From Gaeumannomyces sp. JS-464 (lineage: Eukaryota > Ascomycota > Sordariomycetes > Magnaporthales > Magnaporthaceae), in assembly GCA_002197995.1 (NCBI GenBank), contig NGZR01000002.1:9486001-9550000 (forward strand): a DNA stretch of 64,000 nucleotides, given 5' to 3'. Both the position numbers and the translations under genes were made by a program. Below, piece by piece: positions 47,536 to 58,517 of this stretch. Within the stretch, counting starts at the first letter, position 1. Each line of letters opens with the position of its first letter. Below the pieces are notes generated by a model. The model worked only from the letters and a program-made list of their open reading frames with translations, was not told where the DNA came from and did no database searches.

Positions 47536-49823
47536 GCTGGCGGGGTCCTGTTCAGCACCAGGCCGAAGACAGGCGGATCGAGGGAGCCAATGCTGGGGCG
47601 AGTCGGACGCCGGGACGTTGATGGCGGAAAGCGCTCGTCTGGAGGTGCGTGGTGCGAGGGCGCGTGATGCGTGGGTGCGGGTCGAGTTAGTCAGCTAACA
47701 GCAAAGAGTCCGTCGCTCGGGCGGACTGGCCATTTGTCACGGGAAGCGCAGCGCCGTTGCAGATGGCGATGTCCTTGGGTGGTGATGATGGTGGTGGCGG
47801 GCGTGGAGGGAATGCAAGCACGAGGAAGAAAAAAAGTCCAAGGTGGCCACCTGGAGCTTTCCAGGCTGCCGAGGAGGGAATTGGCCCATGAGCACGGGTG
47901 TGGGAGTGGGGCGCGCTGACGGCTGGGCTCCATGATAAGCATATGTTGGTGCAGGGGGAGAGGGCAGCGTGCCAACCGACGGGGCCAGACTCCATCGTCC
48001 AAACATGACGCCAGTGCCAGTGGAGCGGGCAGCCTCCACGACGACATCAACGTACCGCATTTTGACCGCCGAGGTCGATTTGGACGACCGACCGGACCCT
48101 GCCCAGGGACGTGTGACTGCAGTATTGGGGGCGTCTGGTGCTGGTGGGGAGCTAGAGCTGCTGCTGCTGCTGCTAGTTGAGCATCAATTTGATCGAGCTG
48201 CACGTGCAAGCAGGTTGATGGCACGAACGACAAACGACAGAAAAAGGGGTCGACATGGGATTATTATAACCACCACGGAATACCAACGAACGTCGGGTTG
48301 CGCGTCTATCCACCTACCTATCCAACTCAGCGATCCTTTCCAGTGTTTGACAGCCGTGATCTTCACCATCTGCATGCATCCAAACACAAAATGTGCCTCG
48401 TCGGGAAAGCGCGATGACGTCCACGGGATGGCGCTAGAGCAATTGGTGTGCAGACCTGTCCTGGCTTTGTGCGAGCTGTGCCTTGGTGGGGTCCCCGATT
48501 GTTCCTGAAGGCGCGGCCTGGTTGGCACAGCCGATGGCGATGGCTCATTGGCACTGGGTTTTTGATCAGGAGAGTGATATAATTCGTTCCCCTCGCCGCC
48601 GAAGTTGAAACCGCAACCCGGATGGGAGAGCCGGGTCGTTTCCGTTGCTCTGCACGAGATAGGGCGAAGACAGGAGACCGACCAGTGGATTTTTAGCAAC
48701 TGGAAATACTCGGAGACGATGGAACTAATCCGCTCAGTCCGTGATGCACGGGCTCAGCTTCACCACTGGAATGGAGCTTGTCAAAAGCATCAGTCAGCAG
48801 TTGCTTATTTCTCGTAGCCACCTGCTAAGCTTGCCTGCCGAGCCCAGATCTGGCTCCTGATGTTTTACCCAAGGTGCCCGCCCGCCCGTTGCTCCAAAGT
48901 GTGATTGAAGCGATTTTGAGCTTTGGAATGCTGCAGGGTCGACGTCATTGGATGGCAAAAAAAGCAAAAAAGTCGATGCCACCACCAGGAGCAATCGGCC
49001 CAGCACAAGTGAGTGGATCTGGATGGGCTGACCAACCAGCCACATGTGGCGCTCTTCAAGTTCTCAACTGCCCGTCGTTAGCCACACCCACCCGGAGCCA
49101 CCTGCGGCCAGCCAGACGCCTGGGCTTTTTCTCTCGCCGCCGTCATTCGTCACTGTGGATGGCACGGCCCACCCGACCTCTATTTGGCTTCTACTGGAAG
49201 GCCAGATCGAACCGGCAACGAACCGACTTGACAAACCAGTGGTGGCTCCAAGGTTCCATGTCGCGTGCAGCCGTGCTGTCTGCAACAAAGAGGAAAGCCA
49301 ACCCACGGCTTCCAGACCACTCCTGCACCCCTCCGTCCATCCAAACCCAGGACCTGACTGCCCGTCTTTAATCGCCACAGCGGGCGGCGACGTCGCCGGC
49401 ATCCCCGTCCACCGCACACGGGCGAAACCCACCACCGAGCAAACACGACACGGGGCCAGGCCCTCCTCCCTCATCGCTCAACCCACGCCTGCCATCGAAT
49501 TGCCTGCACCCGACCGTCGATTCGCGTAGCGGCCCTGTTTCGCCTGGGCGGCGAGCGAGTAAATCCCTCTAATCCCTCCTCCTGCCTTGACCATAGCCAC
49601 CGACGCAGACCCCAGGCTGGGGCACACCGACACCACCCCGAGCGAGCCGGCGCCCGGTCTTGCGCCCCTCAATCCCCTGCCCTGCTTGAGCCGCCCTCCG
49701 CCGATAGACTGAACTGGCTGAGCCAGCAAAACACTCACACTCCCGCTTGTCGGATGGCGCGCCCTTGAAGCGACCATCTTCTCTCGCTCCGCCTCTGCCT
49801 GCCTGTGGAAACAGAAACAAACC
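47536..49823. other. Divergent intergenic region (2.3 kb)
   Basis: Lies between two divergent starts (minus at 47535, plus at 49824). No gene recognised. A short CTG run occurs at about 48158-48174. Confidence 0.45.
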
Positions 49824-52800
49824 ATGGACGGTCCGCTGGCCGACTCGGTGCTGCTCGCCGACCCGGAGCCCGTCGCTCACGCCCGCCGCCGCTTCTCCAA
49901 CAGCAGCCAGAAGGCAAGGGCCCAGGCCGCCCACCATGCCGCCAACTCGCCAGACCCCGCGGGCGCCGCAGACCCCGACACGTGCCGCATATGTCGTGGC
50001 GAGGCCACCGAGGACGAGCCGCTCTTCTACCCGTGCAAGTGCAGCGGCAGCATCAAGTTCGTTCATCAGAACTGTCTGATGGAGTGGCTGTCGCACTCTC
50101 AGAAGAAGCACTGCGAGCTGTGCAAGACGCCATTCCGCTTCACCAAGCTCTACGACCGCCGCATGCCCCAGACCCTGCCCTTCGCCATCTTCGTCTCCCA
50201 CGTCGCCAAGTACCTGCTCACAAGCATGCTGGGTTGGCTGCGCGCCGCCCTCGTCGTCAGCATCTGGCTCGTCTGGCTGCCATACCTTATGAGGGGCATA
50301 TGGTCGCTGATGTTCTGGATCAGCGACGAGGGCTTTGGAGGCGGCGCAGCCGGCCATGCCCTTGCCCATCCCAGCACCCAGGGTCACATGTGCCCCGTCG
50401 GCCGCGATGCCATCACCGCCGCCGCTCGCGCCGTCTGCCCCTCGACACCCCTGCTCGCATCCGTGATTGCCACTGGCGAACTCCCGCGCGCAGAGCCCTC
50501 GACGGGGCCGGCAACCCTCTTGCCACTCCTCTGTACGCCGAAGTTGTGCACCTGATTCTTTCCGCCGTCGGACTGGTCGGTGACGCGCCCACGACCTCTC
50601 CAGACACCCCGTCCATGCCCATCGCAATACCCGCCGTCCCTAGACGGCCAGCGCCACAACGTTCGCTCCTCGGGGACGTGGCCTTTTTTAACAATATGAC
50701 ACCGCTGCCTTTGCTGAACAGGAACCTGATCTATGTGGTCGAGGGCCAGATCATCACCGTCCTGGTTATTCTATGCTTCATCCTTATCATCCTGGTCCGT
50801 GACTACGTCGTGCTGCAGCAGCCCGAGATCAACATGCGCGCCGCCTTCGCCGCTGCCGAGAACCAAGCCCCACGGGCTGGTCCATTGGGTGACCCCGCTG
50901 CCGGCCTCCGTGCCGAAGACATCGATGCGCTTAGGGGCCCCGACCCTACCGAGTTTGACGACGATTCCGACGACGATACGGCGTCGATGGATTCGGATCG
51001 AGCTCAGGATGGGTCTATCGTCCAGGGAGGGAACGTCGTGTGCGCCTTGCGGCAGAGGATTACGTGCCAGTGCCCATTCCACCTTATCGCAGGCGTCCTG
51101 TCCAGCCCGCTACCGACAATGGCGAGGAGTCCAGCACGGCAAGGATAGACCGTACGCTGTCCGGCGAAGGCACTTTGGCCGGGCATGGGCTCCAGGCGCA
51201 CGGCTCCCAGGACGATGTGTTTGCACCGGTGGGCCCTGGCCTGGGATTGGTGGAGCCGCTTTCGGTCAGAGAGTTCACGCGGGTCTACCACGAGGCCCAG
51301 GGTGATTCGGACGAGATGACCAGACTGTTCCAAGAGCGCGGCCAGGGGGCCAGGGCTGAGCCATGGCTGAGGCTGAGGCGAGAGAAGGAGGCGAGGATGG
51401 CGGCGAGCAGGCCTGGTGGGGGCGCTGAGCAGCCGTCGGCCTCGCACAACCAGCACACCCAGACGACGGACCGCGGCATACCGGAACAAGGCGATGAAAG
51501 CGCGACCTCTGTGACGGAGCAAGGACCTGTTTCTTCCCGCGATTCGGATCAGTCTTCATCTGACTGGGCCCTGCCTAGCGACTCGGCTGGTGAGCAAGAC
51601 GGTCCGTCCACGAACAAAGGTAAAGAAGTCCAGGCTGGCCCGCAACTAGATGGAAACCGGCCGCCCATGGCCGTTGCGCCGACGCCCTCAGCAAAGGGTA
51701 AGAAAAAGGCCGTGGAAGAAGCCCCTTCACTGCCTGACCATACCGTCGCTCCCCGACCAAGGGCCAACACGGATGGGTCTTTTAGGCACGACGGAGTCCA
51801 CCCGCTAGCAAACAACTCGTGGGCCTTTCCTCCTTTGGACCAACCATCGTCGAGTTCGTCAGCTCATGCCGTGCCTGATGATGCCAGCAAAGCCGAGCTG
51901 GCATCGTCACTGGCTGACCTGCAGGCCGACAATGAGGAAGTCGTGGCGTCACATGCCTCTCAGGGGACGCCCCAGCCAGCTGCGACGGACCTGCCCGGTG
52001 AGGGAGAGACGCCAGCGTGGGCCAACCTCCCCGACTTCAACGATATCCCGGCCAACCCGGCGGCGCACGACGACCAGCAACCCAATGAAGAGAGGCAACC
52101 TGTGGGAATCATGGAGAGGCTGGCCGAGTTCATGTGGCGCGGCATCAACCCCGCCGCCGAAGGGGTGGAGCAGCGTGCTCGTGTTAGGGCCTTCCTGGGG
52201 GATCCCGACCATGAGTTCGGGCTGGGCGGGTTGATGGAGCAGGATGGCCAGGACGGCCACGAGGCTGACAATGAGGCTCGTGACCAAGAGCACCCAGACC
52301 TGGGTGCTCCCGCGGCTATCCCGGGCCCAGAACAGCAGCGGCAGCGGGAGCAGCAACAGCGCGACGCCGAGGCTGTTAGGGAGGCCGTGGCTGCGGGCTT
52401 GGACCCCGAGGCCATCGAGGACGCCGAGGACTTCGAGGGCGTGATGGAGCTGCTGGGCATGCGCGGCCCCGTCGCTGGGCTTTTCCAGAACGCCGTCTTC
52501 TGCTCGTTCCTGGTGTCGGTGACGGTGTTCGCGGGCATCTTCGTGCCCTACAACATCGGGCGCGTCTGCGTCTGGGTGGTGGCCAACCCGATGCGCCCGG
52601 TGCGCATTGTCTTCAGCGCCGTCAAGCTCGTGCAGGACTGCGCCCTCGTGGCGGCCGGCATGGCGTCATGGCTCGCTCTTCGCATTGCCAACATGCTCAG
52701 CCCGCTGCTGGCGCTCCAGAACCTGTCCCGGCGCTACGTGATGCCGCTCGTGCGCGCGTCGTACTACATGTCGCTCGACGCGGCGCGGCGTATCGTCGAA

Positions 52801-55439
52801 AGCTTTACGGTCGATCCGCCCGTCATCTCGACGAGCGAGATCCGAAACTTTTCGGCCGTCAGCCACGAGGCGCTGCTCTCCATCAAGGCCAACATCGCCT
52901 TGCTCTTCTGTGCGGCCAGCCGTGGGCTCGCGTTCGTCTTCGGGGGCGACTACTCGAGCAAGAGCGGCGAGGTGGCGTCGTTTGTGGGCAACGCGACCAG
53001 CGCGGCGTGGGACGGGCTCAAGGGGTGCCCGGCGTGCTCGCAGAACCCGGATCGTGGGTCATCAACCTCAGCCCGGCCGAGGCGCCGGCGGCGGTCAACC
53101 CGGAGCTCGCGTACTGGGACGGCACGGACCGGTTCTGGGCGGTGCTGGGCGGCTACCTGGCGCTCTGCGTGGCGGCGGCGCTGTACCTGCACCGCGGGCG
53201 GCCCTTCTCGACCAGCGCGTCGGGCCAGGAGCGCGAGGCGTCCATCGTGGACGGGCTCAACCAGGCCAGTGGGGTCATGAAGGTGATCCTGATCATCGGC
53301 ATCGAGATGCTCATCTTCCCGCTGTACTGCGGGCTGCTGCTCGACGTGGCGCTGCTGCCGCTGTTTGAGAAGACGACGCTGCGGTCGAGGGTGCTGTTTA
53401 CGTACAACTACCCGTTGACGTCGATATTTGTGCACTGGTTCGTCGGCACGGGCTACATGTTCCACTTTGCCTTGTTCGTGTCCATGTGCCGCAAGATTAT
53501 GCGCAAGGGTGTTTTGTGTGAGTCCTTGTTTCTTGCCGTCTTGCTGTCTTGCCCACTGAACCCGCCAGTCGGCTTGGCTTGGCTCTTGACTGCTTGCTTG
53601 GACCTTCTTGGCTGACCTGACTCCCCTCTCCACAGACTTCATCCGAGACCCGACGACCCCGAGTTCCATCCGGTCCGCGACGTGCTGGAGCGCAACGTCA
53701 CGACACAGCTGCGCAAGATCCTCTTCTCGGCCTTCGTGTACGGCGCCCTGGTCATGGTATGCCTGGGCGGCGTGGTCTGGGGCCTGTGGGCGTCGCTGCC
53801 CGGCGTGCTGCCCATCCACTACTCGTCCAACGAGCCCGTGCTCGAGTTCCCCATCGACCTGCTCTTCTACAACTTCCTGATGCCGCTCGCCGTCAAGTTC
53901 TTCCGCCCCAGCGACGGGCTGCACGTCATGTACACGTGGTGGTTCCGCCGCTGCGCCCGAGCCCTGCGCGTGACCTGGTTCCTATTTGGCGAACGCCGCA
54001 TCGACGAGGAGGGTGTGCTCGCGCTGCGCGCCAGGTCCGAGGCTCGCAAGCTGCCCTTCTGGCGCCGGCTCTTTCTCGAGGTCGACGACGACGCCGAGGT
54101 GGTGCCCATGCGGTGGCACAAGCTGTTTGACATGGACAAGCCGCGGACCACGGCCGAGATGTCAGCCGACGAGCTGGAGACGCTGGTGCTGCGCAAGCGC
54201 CTGCTCGTGCTCTCCAAGCAGATCGTACCCGACGGCCGCTTCGTGCGCACGCCGGCGTCGGACCAGGTCAAGGTGCCCAAGGGCTGGCGCGTCTTCCTCG
54301 ACGTGACCGAGGCCAACGTCCGCGCCGACGGGCTGCCCGACCGCGCCGACACGGACCTCTACTCGGGCGACAGCTACCAGCTCGTCTACATCCCGCCGCA
54401 CTTCCGCCTGCGCATCTTCCTCTTCATCCTGTCCATCTGGATCTTCGCCGCCGTCACGGGCGTCAGCCTCACCATCATCCCGCTCGTCTTCGGCCGCCGC
54501 GTCTTCAAGATGCTGATCCCCGCCCACATCCGCACCAACGACATCTACGCCTTCAGCATCGGCATCTACATCCTCGGCTCCGCGGCCTACGCGCTCTTCC
54601 ACCTCGGCAGGCTGTGGAACAAGTCGAGGGACTGGGTCTCCCAGACAGCCTCGGCCGCCCGAGACCACGCGGCCGCGCGCAAGACCGCCGCCGTGGCCGC
54701 CAGGGCCGCCAAGCTGGTCTACTGCTACTTTTTCCTGCTCGTCGTCTTCCCGCTGCTCGTGTCGTCCCTGATCGAGCTATACTGCCTCATCCCGCTCGAC
54801 ACGTACATGTACTCGGCCCTGTTTGTCGACGGCGGCCCGGGCGGCAGCAGCAGCATCATGCACGGCCCGCCGGCCAACGCGGGCTCTGCGCACACCATCC
54901 GCGTCATCCAGGCTTGGACCATTGGGCTGCTCTACCTCAAGCTCTCGGCCCGCATCGTCGACTTGTGGTACGAAGAGTCGCGGCCCGCCGCTGCCCTGCG
55001 CGCCATCGTCGCCGGCGGCTGGCTCAACCCCGACGCTGGGGTGCTGACACGGGCCTTTATTATTCCCGGACTCGTGCTGTCGGCCATCGCCATCGTCGGC
55101 CCTCTTGTCTCGGCGCACGTCTTCCTCTCGTACTTCCAGAACGCCAACAACGGCCTTGACGACGCGGCAGCAACAGCAGCGGCCATCAACCCGACGCTCG
55201 TCTACCGGCTCAGCTTCCCGGTCGCAGCCATGGGCGTCGTCCTAGCGTCCATGGCATGGGCCACGTTGGGCGTCTTCCGGTCGTGGCGCGTCCGCATCAG
55301 AGACGAGGCTTACCTGATCGGGGAGCGTCTGCACAACTTTGGCGTGAGCTCCTCGGGTCCTCCGCCGCCGACCCCTGGCAGCCACAACCACCCCCGCGCC
55401 AGGGTTGCCTGGCGGGAGGGCGGTGCTGTGGCGATATGA
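49824..55439 (+). CDS. SSM4: ER membrane RING-CH ubiquitin ligase Doa10/Ssm4
   Basis: The ERAD-C E3 ligase that ubiquitinates misfolded and short-lived proteins at the ER and inner nuclear membrane. The N-terminal RING-CH finger has C54, C57, C71, C73, H81, C84, C97 and C100 (C4HC3). Two membrane segments follow ('VVSIWLVWLPYLMRGIW' and 'IITVLVILCFILIILVRDYV'), then a long acidic linker, then many membrane segments including a TD-like core and 'FGERRIDEEG'. The end has 'DEAYLIGERLHNFG', which matches the conserved Doa10 C-terminal element needed for substrate choice. One intron fits 53518-53635. Frame breaks at about 50490, 51040, 53049 and 53651 each need one base; the spliced length is then 1,834 codons. 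Confidence 0.88.
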
Positions 55440-55708
55440 TGGAAACGGAGGGCGGCATCGCCTAAAGATGGTCCGATTGGTATTCTGACCCTGTCGCTCT
55501 GAACAATCATGTGTATTAGTGAAGCCGTCGCGGTCCGACCTAGTCATGTTCTCCGCCGACATTCCTTGACCGCTGCGGGTCACGACGTGCAAGTTAGGCC
55601 CGAGCAAAGGTCGTAACATTCCCTCTTGTAAATATCCTAGTTGCAATCAAGCGCATCATTATAGACTAATCGTTAACCCGGTAGAGTGTCGTCGCCTTTG
55701 CGTCCATT

Positions 55709-56622
55709 TTACTGTGAGAGTGTTATGTCGACAAGCCAGGCCTTGTTCTGCCCGCGTTCCCCATACTTCTTTTGGATAGCAGCATTGACCAGCAGCGTCG
55801 TCCTGTTGGCGTCGGCCTCGTACTCGGACCCGTGGTCGATAGTAGCTGTGTAGCACCGTCCTTCTCCGTCACCTTGGCGTTCTCGACCGTGGCCTCCCTG
55901 CCTCCGCTCTGGAACGTCGCCGTCTGTGCGCCGTGGCCCTCGTGGATGTGCCCAAAGCAGTGCATCTTCGGCCGGACCCTCTGGATGGCCGTCCACAGCT
56001 TGTCGCAGCCCAGGTGGTGCCGCCGCTCGTCCGTACGGTTGCAGTCGAGCACGTAGCTTGCCTCTGCCGCGCTCCCCTTGGGCGGACGCGGCGGCCCGTG
56101 CGTCACGACGACGTCGACGCCGTCGGGAATCCTGCTGCTGCTGCCCGGCCCGTCGGCGTCGTCGAAGCGGTTCCCGGCCCCCTTGCGCGGGTAGCCAAAG
56201 GCGTGGTTGTTGAAGCCCGGCGTCCACGGCGACGCGTACAGCCTGAAGGAGCGGCCGTCGCGCAGGCTGACGTCGTGGGTGCCCTCGTCAAGAAGGCGGA
56301 CGCCCCGCCCGGTGTACTTGTCGTCGTGGAAGATTGCGCGTGCGCGCTGCGGCTCCTCGGCCTCGTCAGCTTCGTCGTCTGAGTCGAGGTTGGCGGCCCA
56401 CCAGACGGGGTCGAGCGACAGGTCGTGGTTCCCCGGTATGACGAGCTTGAGCTCGGCGGGGCAAGCCGCCAGGGCCTCGAGCGCGCGGCGGTAGTTGAAA
56501 AGCCCGCCCGCCTACGTCAGGTCGCCGCAGTGGATAACGACATCAGCGGCGGGGAGTGACTCTAGAGGTGGGAAAGCGTCGTTGTCGGTGTCTGATATGA
56601 CGAGGAAGCGGATCTGCGTCAT
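55709..56622 (-). pseudogene. Calcineurin-like metallophosphoesterase, disrupted
   Basis: A metallophosphoesterase-fold protein of about 304 residues; substrate unknown. Motifs are in order: 'RFLVISDTDNDAF', 'VVIHCGDLT', 'LVIPGNHDLSLDP', 'VVVTHGPPRP' and 'MHCFGHIHEGH'. Three defects are visible. First, TAG at 56512-56514 follows 'HCGDLT' where the family has Gln or Glu, fitting CAG to TAG. Second, the first motif reads D-x-D instead of D-x-H (codon 56584-56586), replacing a metal ligand. Third, a one-base gap lies at about 55856. A Fot1-like transposon is inserted 37 bp before the ATG. The one-base gap may be an assembly error; the nonsense codon, the lost ligand and the insertion together suggest a dead gene. 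Confidence 0.75.
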
Positions 56623-56660
56623 CGTGGTGATGAGTTGGCTTTTTGACCCTCTCTGGGTTA

Positions 56661-58515
56661 AGTCAGTGCACCCCCTGTCGGCCACCCCCCCGGACGGCCA
56701 CCTCAAACGGGCCCACTGCCTCAGATATGGCCACGTCTTCAACTCGCCACAAATCTCGCAATTCTAATCCGTTTTCTATACTTTTTACTGCAATCCAATA
56801 CCTATATGCCAGAGAAACAGTACACCGAAGAAGACGTCGAACGGGCCGTCGAGGCCGTGCAGGCCAAAGTCCCTATCTCGAGGGCCGCCCAACTTTGGGG
56901 CATACCAAGGACTACCCTACGCCGGCGTTTAGCGGGATCCCTACCCATCCGGCAGTTTTAAAAACAAAATCAGCGGATACCTTCGGAGCAGGAAAAGCGC
57001 CTAGCAGATTGGGTGCTTCTTTAGGCCTTTTTGGGGCTCCCACCGACGCACGCAAAAGTCCGCTTTTTTGCGCAAGAGATTTTACGTTAACGGGGGACTT
57101 CCAGCCTTTAGGGAAGCATTGGATACGCGGTTTTTTAGGCCGATATCCGGAGATTCGTACCGGACGAACGCGGCGCATAGAACTTGCACGGGTTAAAAGC
57201 GCTACTACTACTATAATAAAAAAGTGGTGGGCACGCTTGCAGCTCCCCGGGGTGGCCCAGATAAAGCCGGAAAATACGTACAACACTAACGAAGGGGGTT
57301 TGCAAAAGGGTAAGACGGGTAACGGGCTTGTTTTAGGCTTTGCAAAAGCCCGGCCTTTGCAAAGAAAAGAGCCCGGAACCCGCATTTGGACCTCTTTTAT
57401 CAAATGCGTTTCGGCCACGAGGGTTACCCTTTTTCCGCTTATTATATTTAAAAGGAAAAGCGTATAAAAGCAATGGTTTTTAAAATTTTTTGGCCCTTTT
57501 AAAAGCTGGGAATTTATTGCAACAAATAACGGGTGAACTATTAATAGTACTGGAATCGAGTGGTTGCAAAAAGTCTTCCTCCCAAGCATTTAACCCCCTG
57601 CTTTTGCACCACGCTTTTTAATATTGGATAGCCACGAATCCCACGTAACCAAAAAGTTTATGTTTTTTTGCTTGCAAAACGACGTTTATCTACTATATTT
57701 ACCTGCCCATACCTTTCACGTTTTACAACCTTTAAATTTATCCGTTTTTAGCCCTTTTAAGCACGCTTACCGCTAAAAACTAGGGTTTTAAGCTATATTT
57801 ACCTGCTTTACAATGGTAGAAAAGCGTTAATTTTTAACGGCCTATGCCTACGCACGTACTAAAGCCTTTATCCTTTATATAATTGCGTCGGGGTGGCGGG
57901 CAACAGGCTTTTGGCCACGAAATCCGCTTAAGCCGCTTATAAACCGGCTTTTGCTTGAAAATTCCAACCGAAACGGCCGGCAATCCGCAATTTAACAATC
58001 CGCTAAGAATAATAAGGCCAAAAAACGTTTAAAAGTCCCTTTCCGGCTATCCCAAATTAGCTGGGAAACTCCCAAACAAAGCCGAAGGTTAACCACCCAA
58101 ATTAGCACTTTCCAAAGCCGGACCCCGCAAAGTCCCACGGTACGACTTTTCTTCCGGAAAGTCCAAAAAGAATACGAAATGCGTAAATTCGAATTGGCTA
58201 CGGCTTAGCAAAAAATTAGGCAGTTAAAGGCCGAATTAAAAGCGCAACGCCTTCGCAAAAGGAAAAAGGTTATGCCGGACCCGAACTAGGCTTTCGTGGA
58301 TATACGCCAAATTGCACAGGCAAGGGGTAAAGCTATAAAGGTGGATGAAAGTGCGTTTGAAAAAGCGGAAAATTCTAATTAGGAATTAGTATACTTTTGC
58401 ATCATGGTTGGTTAAATAAAGGTAGATATCTGCAATTGAATGTACCGGGGTTGGTGGTAAAGTGGATCTGGCCGGGTGGCCGTCCGGGGGGTGGCCGACA
58501 AGGGGTGCACTAACT
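56661..58515 (+). mobile_element. Fot1/pogo-type DNA transposon, RIP-degraded, both ends present
   Basis: A 1,855-bp Tc1/mariner-superfamily element. Terminal inverted repeats of about 42 bp start AGTCAGTGCACCCC on the left and, reverse-complemented, AGTTAGTGCACCCC on the right. A TA lies directly outside both (56659-56660 and 58516-58517). Transposase remains are in order. ATG at 56806 opens a psq-type helix-turn-helix ('ISRAAQLWGIPRTTLRRRLA'). The CENP-B-like domain follows ('PLGKHWIRGFLGRYPEI'), then DDE-domain pieces at 57290-57420 ('GNGLVLGFAKARPLQRKEP', 'WTSFIKCVSA') and a 'YLPIPFTFYNL' strand at about 57700. Many stops make it inactive. Removing it and one TA joins the phosphoesterase leader to 58518. 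Confidence 0.87.
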
Positions 58516-58517
58516 TA

